Source: JAJXWB01 sp046349085 (GTDB taxonomy: Bacteria > Pseudomonadota > Alphaproteobacteria > Rhizobiales > Beijerinckiaceae). Taken from it: DNA of 64,000 bases. Shown here one piece after another: positions 1-8,618 of this stretch. Below the pieces are notes generated by a model, which made no database searches, was not told where the DNA came from, and was given only the letters and a program-made list of their open reading frames with translations. The stretch's first letter is position 1; each line of letters begins with the position of its first letter. A program made the translations under genes and the position numbers. The stretch is taken from assembly GCA_046349085.1 (NCBI GenBank), contig JAXMDA010000002.1, positions 441,649 through 505,648 on the forward strand. Direction: 5' to 3'.

Positions 1-362
1 ACCTGCTGAGCCCGCAGGCCTCGACCTCGGCCGTGCACCGCGCCGCCCTGAAAGCCGGCCGCGACGACACGACCCGCCTTACCAATCTCTTCACCGGCCG
101 GCCGGCGCGCGGCCATCTCAACCGCTATCTGCGCGAGCAGGGGCCGATGAACGCCGCCGCCCCCGCCTTTCCGCTGGCCACCGGCGCCATCACGCCGCTG
201 CGCAATCATGCCGAAAAGACAGGCTCGGGCGAATTCTCGCCGCTCTGGTCGGGCGAGGCGGCGCCGCTCGCGCGCGAGGAGGATGCAGGAGAGTTCACGC
301 GGCGCGTCTGGAAAGACGCCTCGGCGCGCATCGCAACCATCGCGCGCCGGACATGCGACTAA
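1..362 (+). CDS. nitronate monooxygenase, C-terminal part
   Basis: The frame is already open at base 3, so only the last ~119 residues lie in the window. The segment LTNLFTGRPARG followed by GPM, a PAFPLA stretch and SGEFSPLWSGEAA matches the C-terminal region of the FMN-dependent nitronate monooxygenase (2-nitropropane dioxygenase) family, TIM-barrel enzymes that oxidise alkyl nitronates. The FMN-binding half is outside the window, so catalytic competence cannot be judged. It ends 180 bp before the Irr gene, with no clear terminator between them. Confidence 0.8.
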   Translation, partial: LLSPQASTSAVHRAALKAGRDDTTRLTNLFTGRPARGHLNRYLREQGPMNAAAPAFPLATGAITPLRNHAEKTGSGEFSPLWSGEAAPLAREEDAGEFTRRVWKDASARIATIARRTCD

Positions 363-555
363 ATGCGCGCGGCGGCAGACCCGCGGTCAACACATTGATT
401 TTTGAATAGTCCTGCCCCATTTCGGATACGACAGGCTTTGAAACGCTTCTAAAATGAACAGCGGGGACTTGCGCCCAGCCCATGCTTTGCGTCAAGAGCA
501 TGGTACGGAACTATATTTCTAGCTCTCGCGACCCCGCGAAAGGATGAGACAGGCG

Positions 556-1017
556 ATGCCGGCGAACGCAGCCACACACTGGCGGAAGTCCAGCTACTGC
601 GCGACGCTCCGCGATTCCGGCCTGCGGCCGACGCGCCAGCGCATTCAGATCGCCGAGCTTCTGTTCGCCAAGGGCGACCGCCACCTGACTGCCGAGACCC
701 TGTTCGCCGAGGCGCGGTCCAACCGTTACCCGCCGTCGCTGGCCACGATCTATAATGCATTGCGCGACTTCGCCGCCCATGGCCTCGTCCGCGAAATCGC
801 GCTCTACGGCGCCAAGACCTGGTACGACACCAAGATCGGGCCGCACTATCATTTCTATCTGGAAGAGCGCGACGAACTCTTCGACATTCCCGAAGAATTC
901 ATTCCGCTGATGAACATCCCCGCGCCCGACGGCACGGAAATCGTCGGCGTGGACGTGGTGATCCGGCTGTCGTCGTCCAAGAACGGCGAGGCGACGGCGA
1001 CGGCGCGCGCCGCCTGA
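556..1017 (+). CDS. irr: Irr-type iron response regulator (Fur family)
   Basis: Fur-superfamily winged-helix regulator, 153 residues from the ATG at 556. That start is preferred over the ATG at 544 because AAAGGA (539-544) lies 11 bases upstream, whereas it overlaps the earlier ATG. The order LRPTRQR (about residues 23-29), DRHLTAE, a recognition helix SLATIYNAL and VDVVIRL near the end follows rhizobial Irr rather than Fur or Zur. Irr is known to act under iron limitation through haem-dependent stability or activity. The histidine cluster here is HYHF (97-100) where many Irr proteins have HHHF, and there is no GCPWHD-type haem motif near the N-terminus, so haem control should be of the motif-less rhizobial kind. 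It is monocistronic, and the next gene is convergent. Confidence 0.85.
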   Translation: MPANAATHWRKSSYCATLRDSGLRPTRQRIQIAELLFAKGDRHLTAETLFAEARSNRYPPSLATIYNALRDFAAHGLVREIALYGAKTWYDTKIGPHYHFYLEERDELFDIPEEFIPLMNIPAPDGTEIVGVDVVIRLSSSKNGEATATARAA

Positions 1018-1050
1018 GGCGGCTCGAGCCCCTGCGATCCCGCCGCCCGG

Positions 1051-2211
1051 TCAGCCCTCGACGTCCCGCCATTCCAGCGTGATGACCTTGGATTTCTCGA
1101 CGGTCAGCGCCAGCCGGCCGCGCTTGAGCAGCAGCGCCTTCGCGCCGAACAGCTCGCGGCGCCAGCCCTGAAGCGCGGCGACGTCGGCGGAATCCGACGC
1201 CGCGATCGCCTCGAGATCCTCGACATTGGCGATCATCTTCGGCGCCACGCTGTGCTTCTCGGCCACCTGGCGCAGCAGCACCTTCAGAAGCTCGACCGTC
1301 GCGCTGTCGCGCTGCGGGCGCCGCTCGCGCTCGATGCGCGGCAGAGTCGCGGGGTCGCGCGCAAGGCCGCGCTCCACGGCGGCGAGAATCTCCGCGCCGC
1401 TCTTCGAGCGTTCCATGCCGCGCGGAAAGGCCCGCAGGTTGCCCAGCGCCCCGGCGTCGCGCGGCGCGGCCAGCGCGATCTCGACCAGCACGTCGTCCTT
1501 GAGCACGCGCGAGCGCGGCACGTCGCGCGTCTGCGCCTCATGCTCGCGCCAGGCGGCGACTTCCATCAGCACCGCGAGATCGCGCGGCTTGCGGGCCCGT
1601 CCCTTGAGGCGCTCCCAGGCGTTCTCCGGTTTCTGCTCGTAGGTCGCGGGCGAGGTCAGCGTGCCCATCTCGTCGGCGAGCCAGTCGATGCGGCCGGACT
1701 TTTCCAGCCGCGACAGCAAATGGCGGTAGATGTCGCGCAGCCATGTGACGTCGGCGATGGCGTAGTCGATTTGCGCATCGGACAGGGGCCGGCGGGACCA
1801 GTCCGTGAAGCGCGACGACTTGTCGAGCGTCACGCGGCAGATCTGCTGCACGAGATCGCCATAGGAAACCTGGTCGCCATAGCCGCAGACCATGGCCGCG
1901 ACCTGCGTGTCGAACAGCGGCGCCGGCACGAGCTGCGCCAGATTCCACATGATTTCGATGTCCTGCCGGGCCGCGTGGAACACCTTCACGACGTTCGGGT
2001 CGGCCATCAGCGCGAAAAAGGGCGCAAGATCGAGCCCTTCGGCGAGGGCGTCCACCGCGACGGCCTCGTCGGGCGAGGCGATCTGGATGACGCAGACCTT
2101 CGGCCAGAAGGTGGTTTCGCGCAGGAATTCCGTATCGACGGTAACGAACGGATGGCGCGCGAGCCGGCTGCAGACCTCCGCCAGCGCGCCCGTGTCGGCA
2201 ATCAGGGTCAT
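1051..2211 (-). CDS. rnd: ribonuclease D
   Basis: 3'-5' exoribonuclease of the DEDD superfamily, 386 residues, which is normal for the family. Exo I is VTVDTEF (D26, E28), Exo II is the HAARQDIEIM region, and Exo III is the YAIADVTWL tyrosine/aspartate motif. An HRDC-type helical region follows (WERLKGRARKPRDL onward). RNase D trims tRNA 3' ends and other stable RNAs. The frame extends 10 codons further up to 2241, but the ATG at 2211 gives the usual family N-terminus (MTLIADTGAL). Neither start has a strong ribosome site. It is convergent with irr and lies 52 bp downstream of the MFS gene on the same strand. Confidence 0.9.
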   Translation of the reverse strand: MTLIADTGALAEVCSRLARHPFVTVDTEFLRETTFWPKVCVIQIASPDEAVAVDALAEGLDLAPFFALMADPNVVKVFHAARQDIEIMWNLAQLVPAPLFDTQVAAMVCGYGDQVSYGDLVQQICRVTLDKSSRFTDWSRRPLSDAQIDYAIADVTWLRDIYRHLLSRLEKSGRIDWLADEMGTLTSPATYEQKPENAWERLKGRARKPRDLAVLMEVAAWREHEAQTRDVPRSRVLKDDVLVEIALAAPRDAGALGNLRAFPRGMERSKSGAEILAAVERGLARDPATLPRIERERRPQRDSATVELLKVLLRQVAEKHSVAPKMIANVEDLEAIAASDSADVAALQGWRRELFGAKALLLKRGRLALTVEKSKVITLEWRDVEG

Positions 2212-2263
2212 GCTGCGCTGCATAGCCGAAACATTCCGCATATGCGAGCGGTCGGCGGCAAAA

Positions 2264-3460
2264 TCATCCAGGCCGGCGCCCCGGCCTTAGTAGAACGATG
2301 GCCGCAGCCGCACAGAGGTTGGCGAAGGCGCAGCACCCGAGCGGCCAGGCGTAGCCGCCCGCCAGATCGCGGCCGACGCCGAGCAGCGCCGGCCCGAAGG
2401 CCCCGAACATCTGGGTGACCGAGGTCATCAGCGCCACCACCGCCCCGAAGGCCGCCGGCGCGAATTCCTGCTGCACGATCAGGGCGGGCAGGGTGATGAC
2501 ATTGCCGACCGACAGCCCGTAGAGCACGGCCGCGCCATAGAAGACGGCCGGCTGCGGCCACCACACGAGCGCAACGAGCGCGCCCGCCTGGCTCGCGACC
2601 GATACTGCCGTGACCAGGCGCCGGTCGAGGCGGTCGACCACGGCGCCCAGCAGGAGACGCCCGGCGACCGCGGCGAATGTCGTCGCCGCCACCGCCGCCG
2701 CCGCGCCCGCCGCCCCCACGACCGGCAGGAAAATGTTGATCTCGTGCGTCAGGAACGCCGTCTGCGTCACCCAGACGATGGCGAAGCCGCCGGCGACCGA
2801 CCAGAAGCGAAAGGAGCGCAGGAGCATGGCCTTGCTCTCGGCCTGCGGTCGCGCCGCCCGGCCGGTCTTGCCGTCTGCGCCCGGCGCTTCGATCAGCCAC
2901 AGCGCCAGCGGCGCGCCGAGGAAGGCGAGCAGCGCGCCGGCGACCAGCATGGCCGTCGGGAAGCCCTGCGCGGCGATCAGCGCCTGCAGGGCGGGCACGA
3001 CGAGAATGCCGCCGGCGCTCGCTCCGGTCAGCGCGAGCGAGACGGCAAGCCCGCGCCGCGCGGAAAACCACATGCCGAGAATGGTCGTGATCGCCGCAAG
3101 GCTGGTGGAAGCCCACCCCAGCGACATCACGAGATAGACGGCGTAGAGCTGCAACGGCTCGCGCACGACGCCGAGCGCCGCCGTCGCCGCGCCGGTCGCG
3201 ACCATGCCGGCGGCCACCACGCGCGGCGCGCCGAAGCGCGCGATCCAGTCGGCGACGAACGCGACCATGAAGGCGCTGACGAAGTAGAAGCCCGTGACCG
3301 CGCCCGAGACGAGCGACAGCGACCAGCCGCGCAGCGCCAGAAGATGCGCGAGATAGACGCCTTGCCCGTAGAAGCCGAATCCCCAGGCCAGCGTGGCGAC
3401 GACAAAGCAGACCGCGACCATGCGCCAGCCGCGATAGGCGCGGGAATGTTCTTCGCTCAC
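2264..3460 (-). CDS. MFS transporter, oxalate/formate-antiporter-like
   Basis: A 398-residue major facilitator protein with about 12 hydrophobic segments. The N-terminus (RAYRGWRMVAVCF, then WGFGFYGQGVYLAHL) and the central loop before SFRFW resemble the monocarboxylate / oxalate-formate antiporter branch. The substrate cannot be read from the sequence. The gene starts 13 bp after the stop of the CoA-binding protein gene, so the two are probably co-transcribed; a carboxylate substrate would fit that neighbour but is only inference. Confidence 0.8.
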   Translation of the reverse strand: MSEEHSRAYRGWRMVAVCFVVATLAWGFGFYGQGVYLAHLLALRGWSLSLVSGAVTGFYFVSAFMVAFVADWIARFGAPRVVAAGMVATGAATAALGVVREPLQLYAVYLVMSLGWASTSLAAITTILGMWFSARRGLAVSLALTGASAGGILVVPALQALIAAQGFPTAMLVAGALLAFLGAPLALWLIEAPGADGKTGRAARPQAESKAMLLRSFRFWSVAGGFAIVWVTQTAFLTHEINIFLPVVGAAGAAAAVAATTFAAVAGRLLLGAVVDRLDRRLVTAVSVASQAGALVALVWWPQPAVFYGAAVLYGLSVGNVITLPALIVQQEFAPAAFGAVVALMTSVTQMFGAFGPALLGVGRDLAGGYAWPLGCCAFANLCAAAAIVLLRPGRRPG

Positions 3461-3473
3461 GCTGTGTCCCGCC

Positions 3474-3998
3474 TCACCCGTCCTTGTCGACCGACAGCTT
3501 CTGGAAGCCCGCCATCATGACCGGCTTCTTCGCCGACAGGACGCGCGAATTGATCCCGCCCCAGGAAATCTCGCCCGACAGCCGCCCCCATTCGATCTTC
3601 GGGCAGCGGTTCATGACGACCTGCAGCCCTTTGGCCTCGGCGCGCTCCGCCGCCGCGTCGTTGCGGACGGAAAGCTGCATCCAGATCGTCTTCGGCGGGA
3701 CGGGCAGGGCCAGGGCCTCGTCCACGACCTTGCCCGCCGCCTCGGAATTGCGGAACACGTCGACCATGTCTACGGGTTCGGGCAGGTCGGCCAGCGAGGC
3801 GTAGACGCGCTGTCCGAGGATCTCCTTGCCCGCCAGTCCGGGGTTGATCGGAAACACCCGATACCCCCGGGCGATAAGATATTTGAGCACGATGTAGGAG
3901 GTGCGCGCCTCGTTGGCCGAAGCGCCGACCAGGGCGATCGTCTTCGTCGTGCGCAGGATCGAGCGGATGGCGGCGTCTGAATAGGAATCGTGGCGCAC
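3474..3998 (-). CDS. CoA-binding domain protein (YccU-like)
   Basis: A 174-residue single-domain Rossmann protein of the CoA-binding (YccU/DUF4450-like) family: IALVGASANEARTS is the nucleotide loop, followed by YRVFPINPG and DMVDVFRNSE. Such proteins bind CoA, but their physiological role is not established. The frame stays open upstream to 4100, but the GTG at 3998 is chosen. It is preceded by GGGGAG and lies 4 bases after the stop of the exported-protein gene (4003), suggesting translational coupling. Upstream residues in this frame are non-homologous shadow sequence. Confidence 0.8.
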   Translation of the reverse strand: MRHDSYSDAAIRSILRTTKTIALVGASANEARTSYIVLKYLIARGYRVFPINPGLAGKEILGQRVYASLADLPEPVDMVDVFRNSEAAGKVVDEALALPVPPKTIWMQLSVRNDAAAERAEAKGLQVVMNRCPKIEWGRLSGEISWGGINSRVLSAKKPVMMAGFQKLSVDKDG

Positions 3999-4002
3999 GA
4001 TC

Positions 4003-4860
4003 TCACTCCCCGCGCTGGATCGTCGACACGATCCGCCAGCGGCCCTTGTCCTTGCCGAAGCAGACCGCGCCGGGCGTGAGCTCGTCGAGACCCAGCGCAT
4101 CCGTGTAGCCGACCGCGCCGTCGGTCATGGCGATGGCGTTCCAGCCGGACGGCACATTGCCGGTCAGGTCCGTGACGAGCGGCGCAAGATCGCCCGGCTC
4201 GAGCTGCGAGATCGCTTCGGCGCCCTGCGCGGGCCTGGCGCGCAGCGATATGGCGACTGAGGCCACGCGAAGATTTTCCGGTTCGACGCCCGCGGCCTTG
4301 GCGGCGGCGGCCGCCTTGACGCGGTCGAAGCGCGGCAGCGCCGGCGCGCAGACTTCGCCCTTGGCGTCGGGATTTGCGCCGGGGCCGCCCGCGCCGAGGT
4401 TCGCGGCGAGGATCGCGAACATCGTGTCGTTCTGCGCGGCTTCCGGCGTCTCGGGCGACGGCTTGCCCTCGCAGCACATGGCGAGCCGCAGGCGCTCGAT
4501 CGGCTTCGCGTTCTTTGCGCCCACTGCCTTGGCCTTGCCCGGCGCGCAGGCCTTCAACGGGTTCGCGGGGCAGTCCAGCGCGACGAACCTCTCGGAGAGG
4601 AGCTGAGCAAGCGCGGCCGCGTCCTTGGCGTCCACCGCCGCGCGCGTCTCCTTCAGCAGCGCAACGAGATCGGCGTCGTTTTCGGCCGAGCGGTCGTAAG
4701 TCGCGGCGACCGGCTTGTAGGGCTTGGCGATCTGGGCGAAGGCGGCGGCCGGGAGGAACAAGCCGAGAAGCACAACGAGGGCCGCAATCCAGCCGTCATG
4801 GCCGGGCTTGTCCCGGCCATCCGCGTCAAGCCGATGGGAAATGGCGGCAAAATATCTCAA
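4003..4860 (-). CDS. hypothetical exported protein
   Basis: Not recognised. After a hydrophobic stretch (WIAALVVLLGLFLP) comes a plausible signal peptidase site AAAFA-Q. The mature part of about 240 residues has five or more cysteines (two adjacent in MCCEG), Ala/Lys-rich helices, and a C-terminal segment GWNAIAMTDGAVGYTDA that looks like an SH3-type domain. The start is uncertain: the frame is open to 4923, but the codons above about 4860 encode one arm of the palindromic repeat. The TTG at 4860, with AGGA upstream, is a compromise. Even so, the leader contains repeat-encoded residues (GRDKPGHDG) just before the hydrophobic core, suggesting the repeat inserted into or next to the original start. 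Confidence 0.55.
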   Translation of the reverse strand: MRYFAAISHRLDADGRDKPGHDGWIAALVVLLGLFLPAAAFAQIAKPYKPVAATYDRSAENDADLVALLKETRAAVDAKDAAALAQLLSERFVALDCPANPLKACAPGKAKAVGAKNAKPIERLRLAMCCEGKPSPETPEAAQNDTMFAILAANLGAGGPGANPDAKGEVCAPALPRFDRVKAAAAAKAAGVEPENLRVASVAISLRARPAQGAEAISQLEPGDLAPLVTDLTGNVPSGWNAIAMTDGAVGYTDALGLDELTPGAVCFGKDKGRWRIVSTIQRGE

Positions 4861-4926
4861 AGAGCTTCCTTCCGGCGATCCTCGGCGGGAAACGGCGTGG
4901 ATGGCCGGGACAAGCCCGGCCATGAC
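4795..4926. repeat. paired REP-like palindromes (28-bp inverted repeat)
   Basis: Bases 4795-4822 and 4899-4926 are perfect inverted copies of each other (28 bp, 76 bp apart). Each arm is itself a hairpin: GGCCGGG, a 5-base loop, then CCCGGCC. Read as protein, the arms give MAGLVPAI and RDKPGHDG, peptides that recur in mis-called ORFs of many alphaproteobacterial genomes because this element is dispersed. Here it sits between the enoyl-CoA hydratase gene and the exported-protein gene and overlaps the likely leader of the latter. Confidence 0.85.
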
Positions 4927-4933
4927 ATGGGGT

Positions 4934-5764
4934 TCAGCGGTCTTCCCACGACGGCGTCCGCTTCTGGACGAAGGCGGAAATGCCCTCGTCGGCGTCGCGC
5001 GCGAGGAGGTTCTCGACCATGACGCGGCTCGCGTAATCGTAGGCGTCGCCGAGCTTCATCTCCGCCTGCTCGTAGAAGGCGCGCTTGCCGATCTTCACCG
5101 TAAGAGCGGATTTCGACGCGATCCGTCCGGCCAGTTCGAGCGCCGCGGCAAGGGCGTCGCCGGCCGCGACCACCCGATTGACGAGACCGAAGCGGGCGGC
5201 CTCCTGCGCATCGAACATGTCGCCCGACAGCAGCATCTCCATCGCGTGCTTGCGGGTGAGATTGCGCGAAAGCGCGACCATCGGCGTCGAGCAGAACAGG
5301 CCGATATTGACGCCGGGCGTGCAGAATTGCGCCTTGTCGCCGGCGACCGCGAGATCGCAGGTGGCGACAAGCTGGCAACCCGCCGCCGACGCTATGCCTT
5401 CGACCGCCGCGATGACCGGCTGCGGCAGGGCGACAATCTGCTGCATCATGGCGGCGCAGCGCGACAGCGTGTCCTCGAAGACGGCGCGGCCGCGGTCGGC
5501 CTGCTTTCGCGCGGCCGTGATCTCCTTCAGGTCGTGGCCGGACGAGAACGCCGGTCCCTCCGCCGCCAGCACGACGACGCGCACGCCGCGATCGGAGGCG
5601 ATCTCGGCAAGCGCCGCGCCCAGCGCGTCCAGCATGGCGATCGACAGGGCGTTGCGCGCCTGCGGCCGGGCCAGGGTGAGCGTGAGAACGCCGTCGGCGC
5701 GAAGTTCGCGGCGCAGCAAGGGTTGCGGGACATCGGCGGAAAGGGCGGCGGCGGCGGTTGTCAT
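4934..5764 (-). CDS. enoyl-CoA hydratase/isomerase family protein
   Basis: A 276-residue crotonase-fold protein. The oxyanion-hole segment is FSSGHDLKEI (about residues 74-83), and the second loop is AAVEGIASAAGCQLVATCDLAVA, which matches the ECHDC3-like subgroup. Loop residue identity differs from classical hydratases, so hydratase, isomerase or other acyl-CoA activity cannot be fixed. The start at 5764 is chosen because AAGGA lies 11 bases upstream; the frame itself extends to 5800. It is 43 bp downstream of the metallo-beta-lactamase/rhodanese gene on the same strand. Confidence 0.85.
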   Translation of the reverse strand: MTTAAAALSADVPQPLLRRELRADGVLTLTLARPQARNALSIAMLDALGAALAEIASDRGVRVVVLAAEGPAFSSGHDLKEITAARKQADRGRAVFEDTLSRCAAMMQQIVALPQPVIAAVEGIASAAGCQLVATCDLAVAGDKAQFCTPGVNIGLFCSTPMVALSRNLTRKHAMEMLLSGDMFDAQEAARFGLVNRVVAAGDALAAALELAGRIASKSALTVKIGKRAFYEQAEMKLGDAYDYASRVMVENLLARDADEGISAFVQKRTPSWEDR

Positions 5765-5807
5765 GGCCTGCACAATCCTTCGCTTTCGCTGCGCAGGCAA
5801 GGCGCGA

Positions 5808-6839
5808 TCACGCCACGAGCGCGCGTTCCGCGATCCGCCACGCCGCCATGCCGCCCGCGATATGGCGGGCCGAAGTCAGCCCCGCCTCCTGTGCGGCCTG
5901 CACCGCCATGGCCGAGCGTTCCCCGTAGGCGCAGTAGAACAGCAGGCGCTTGCCGGCGCCCGTCCGCTGCAACAGGCCGCCCTGGCGCAGATGATCCGCG
6001 AGGTCGGGATAGGGCGCATGAATGGAGCCTTCGATCACGCCCCGCCGCTCGCGCTCGCATTGTTCGCGCAGGTCCACGAAGACGACATCAGGGCGTCCAA
6101 CCAGCGCATGCGCTTCCGCCGCCGACACCGCCCAGCCCCTGGCCGCCACCGCGCCCTGCGCCAGGCCCACATGCATGTTGGCGGGAATTGCGACATCCAT
6201 CATCTTCGGGTTGGGCAGGTGGAGGCTGGCCATCAGCGCCGCGTAGTCGTCGGCCGATTTTACCTGCAGGCGCGGATTGAACGCCCGCTCCTCGGCGATC
6301 GTGCTGACCGTGTCGCCCTTGTAGTCGTGCGCCGGATAGACGAGCGTCGCGTCGGGCAGGCGCAGCAGGCGGTTGAAGATCGAGTCGTATTGCGCCCGCG
6401 CGTCGCCGTTCTGGAAGTCGGTGCGGCCTGTGCCCCGGATCAGCAGCGTGTCGCCGGTGAAGACGCGGTCGGGCAGGGCGAAGGAATAGGAATCGTCCGT
6501 GTGGCCCGGCGTATAGATGACGTCGAGTTCGACGCCTTCGATCGTCAGTCTTTCGCCATCGGACACCCGCATCGACACGACGTCGGCCTTGGTCTGCTCG
6601 CCCATGACCGTGATGCAATGGGTGCGGTCGCGCAGGGCGCCGACGCCGGTGATGTGGTCGGCGTGCATATGCGTGTCGACCGCCTTGACGAGCCGCAGGT
6701 CGAGTTCGTTCAGGAGCTGGATGTAGCGGTCGACCTTCTCCAGGACCGGATCGATGATCAGCGCCTCGCCGCCGCGCCGGGACGCCAGCAGGTAGGAATA
6801 GGTGGACGACGCGCTGTCGAAGAGCTGACGGAAGATCAT
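5808..6839 (-). CDS. MBL-fold persulfide dioxygenase-like protein with C-terminal rhodanese domain
   Basis: A 343-residue two-domain protein. The N-terminal ~230 residues are an ETHE1-like metallo-beta-lactamase domain with metal motif THMHADH (about residues 56-62), YTPGHTDDS and VFTGDTLLIRGTGRTDF. The C-terminal ~100 residues are a rhodanese domain with active-site loop FYCAYGERS. ETHE1 enzymes oxidise glutathione persulfide to sulfite, and rhodaneses move sulfane sulfur, so the fusion suggests coupled persulfide handling. This function is inferred from family membership. It lies 113 bp downstream of the peroxiredoxin gene, which would fit a thiol/persulfide stress role. Confidence 0.88.
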   Translation of the reverse strand: MIFRQLFDSASSTYSYLLASRRGGEALIIDPVLEKVDRYIQLLNELDLRLVKAVDTHMHADHITGVGALRDRTHCITVMGEQTKADVVSMRVSDGERLTIEGVELDVIYTPGHTDDSYSFALPDRVFTGDTLLIRGTGRTDFQNGDARAQYDSIFNRLLRLPDATLVYPAHDYKGDTVSTIAEERAFNPRLQVKSADDYAALMASLHLPNPKMMDVAIPANMHVGLAQGAVAARGWAVSAAEAHALVGRPDVVFVDLREQCERERRGVIEGSIHAPYPDLADHLRQGGLLQRTGAGKRLLFYCAYGERSAMAVQAAQEAGLTSARHIAGGMAAWRIAERALVA

Positions 6840-6952
6840 GACCGAACTCCAGGCCTATGCCGACTTGCATCGGAGCCGGGCGCGCCCGGCTCGCCCCGTG
6901 CGACCGCCCAGCCCCCGCGCCGGGCGCGCGGACTGCGAGCCCGGGCGGGCTA

Positions 6953-7612
6953 TCAATGCGGTTGCGGCACGATCCGTATATAGGGTTTCGGCGCGCGCCA
7001 GCCGCGCGGGAACAGGTTCTTCGCTTCCGCGTCGGATACCGCGCCGGAAATGATCACGTCTTCGCCGGGCTTCCAGTTGGCCGGCGTCGAGACCTTGTGT
7101 TTCGCCGTCAGTTGCAGCGAGTCGATCACGCGCAGCACTTCGTCGAAGTTGCGCCCGGCGCTCATCGGATAGACGAGGATCAGCTTGATCTGCTTGTCCG
7201 GCCCGATCACGAAGACATTGCGCACGGTCTGGTTGTCGGCGGGCGTCCGTTTCGACGGGTCGCCGTCGACGCTTGCCGGAAGCATGCCGTAGAGCTTCGA
7301 CACCTTGAAATCGCTGTCGCCGATCATCGGATAGTTCGGGGCGTGGCCCTGAGTCTCCCTGATGTCCTGCGCCCAGCGGCCGTGGTCGCCGACCGGATCG
7401 ACGGACAGGCCGATGATCTTCACGTTGCGCCTGTCGAACTCGGGTTTGATCTTCGCCATGTAGCCGAGTTCGGTCGTGCAGACCGGCGTGAAATCCTTGG
7501 GGTGCGAGAACAGCACGGCCCAATGGTCGCCGATCCAGTCGTGGAAGCGGATGCGTCCCTGCGTCGTCTCGGCTTCGAAATCCGGCGCCATGCTGCCGAT
7601 CTGTAGCGTCAT
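6953..7612 (-). CDS. 1-Cys peroxiredoxin (Prx6 type)
   Basis: A 219-residue AhpC/TSA-family protein of Prx6 length. The active-site loop is FSHPKDFTPVCTTELG with the peroxidatic cysteine near residue 47. The long C-terminal arm (WRAPKPYIRIVPQPH at the end) is typical of the 1-Cys group, which reduces hydroperoxides with small thiols. The start at 7612 is secure because GGAGG lies 5 bases upstream, even though the frame stays open to 7813. It heads the minus-strand group with the MBL/rhodanese and enoyl-CoA hydratase genes. Confidence 0.92.
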   Translation of the reverse strand: MTLQIGSMAPDFEAETTQGRIRFHDWIGDHWAVLFSHPKDFTPVCTTELGYMAKIKPEFDRRNVKIIGLSVDPVGDHGRWAQDIRETQGHAPNYPMIGDSDFKVSKLYGMLPASVDGDPSKRTPADNQTVRNVFVIGPDKQIKLILVYPMSAGRNFDEVLRVIDSLQLTAKHKVSTPANWKPGEDVIISGAVSDAEAKNLFPRGWRAPKPYIRIVPQPH

Positions 7613-7811
7613 ATCTGCCTCCGTGATGCGCGTCACGCCGTGCGTGGCCTCCGTCGCGTAGTTAGCGCGCGGACGGGGGCGGGCGAGGGCGGGCGCTGCG
7701 CGTCCCCGCAAAGTCGCCGGACGCGCGGCCGCTCGTGGCAAGGCGCGGCGCTTCCGCTGCGGCGGCGGCCGCGTTAAAGAAATCGCCCGCAACGCCGGAC
7801 GCCGGAGAATC

Positions 7812-8573
7812 ATGTCGAGCAGCGCCAGTTCCCCGCGTCTTTCGGCGCGTTTTCTGATTCTGCTCGCCGGCTTCCTCGCCTTCGGCGCCGTTCTCTATCT
7901 CGGCCTGTCGAGCGCCAACGCCATCGTCATCGCCTTCGTCGTGCTGGGCTGGATCGTCTCGCTCTGCCTGCACGAATCGGCGCATGCGCTCGCCGCCTTC
8001 CTCGGCGGCGACAGGTCGGTCGAGACGCGCGGCTATCTTTCCCTCGACCCCATGGCCTATGCGCAGCCCATGCTGACCTTCGGCCTGCCGGTGCTGTTCG
8101 TGCTGCTGGGCGGCATCGGACTGCCGGGCGGGGCAGTCTATATCGAGCGCCTGTCGTTGCGCAGCCGCTGGTGGGACAGTCTCGTGTCCGCCGCCGGCCC
8201 GCTGGCGAATGCGGCCTTCCTGTTAGCGATCGCGATTCCCTTCTGGCTGGACTGGCCGATGAAGGCCGGCGGCGGCGGCTTCTGGTTTGCGCTCGCCTTC
8301 CTCGGCTATCTCCAGGCGACCGCGCTCGCGCTCAACCTGCTGCCCGTTCCGGGCTTCGACGGGTTCGGAATCATCCGGCCGCATCTGCCCCACGACATGC
8401 AGCTCCAGGCCGAGCGTTTCGCGGCCATCTCCGGCCTGTTGCTTCTGGCGCTGGTGTTCATTCCGCAGTTCGGCGCGGCGATCCGCAACGCCAGCCTGAG
8501 CCTGACCGATTTCGCCGGCATCGACCGCTATTTCATCGCCAAGGGCTATGCGATGTTCCGGTTGTTTCGATGA
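7812..8573 (+). CDS. M50 (site-2 protease-like) membrane metalloprotease
   Basis: A 253-residue integral membrane protein with about six hydrophobic segments. HESAH (H54, E55, H58) inside the second segment is the zinc motif, and NLLPVPGFDG (175-184, with D183 as third ligand) is the conserved NxxPxxxxDG element. There is no PDZ domain, as in the short SpoIVFB/YwhC-like M50B branch. Substrates are unknown. A ribosome site, GGAG, precedes the ATG by a few bases. The gene is divergent from the peroxiredoxin gene, with about 200 bp between start codons, and convergent with the lipoprotein gene. Confidence 0.85.
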   Translation: MSSSASSPRLSARFLILLAGFLAFGAVLYLGLSSANAIVIAFVVLGWIVSLCLHESAHALAAFLGGDRSVETRGYLSLDPMAYAQPMLTFGLPVLFVLLGGIGLPGGAVYIERLSLRSRWWDSLVSAAGPLANAAFLLAIAIPFWLDWPMKAGGGGFWFALAFLGYLQATALALNLLPVPGFDGFGIIRPHLPHDMQLQAERFAAISGLLLLALVFIPQFGAAIRNASLSLTDFAGIDRYFIAKGYAMFRLFR

Positions 8574-8618
8574 GATTTCAGATTAAAAAAAGACCATAAC
8601 GTATTGTAATACATTATA

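Noticed and set aside
3999..4100. N-terminal extension of the CoA-binding protein to 4100
   Set aside because: The extra residues overlap the exported-protein gene in another frame and have no homology; the GTG at 3998 has a ribosome site and normal length.
8601..8612. GTATTGTAATAC near-palindrome between the M50 and lipoprotein genes
   Set aside because: Too short and without a T-run on either strand to call a terminator; it lies at a convergent junction, so an operator is unlikely.
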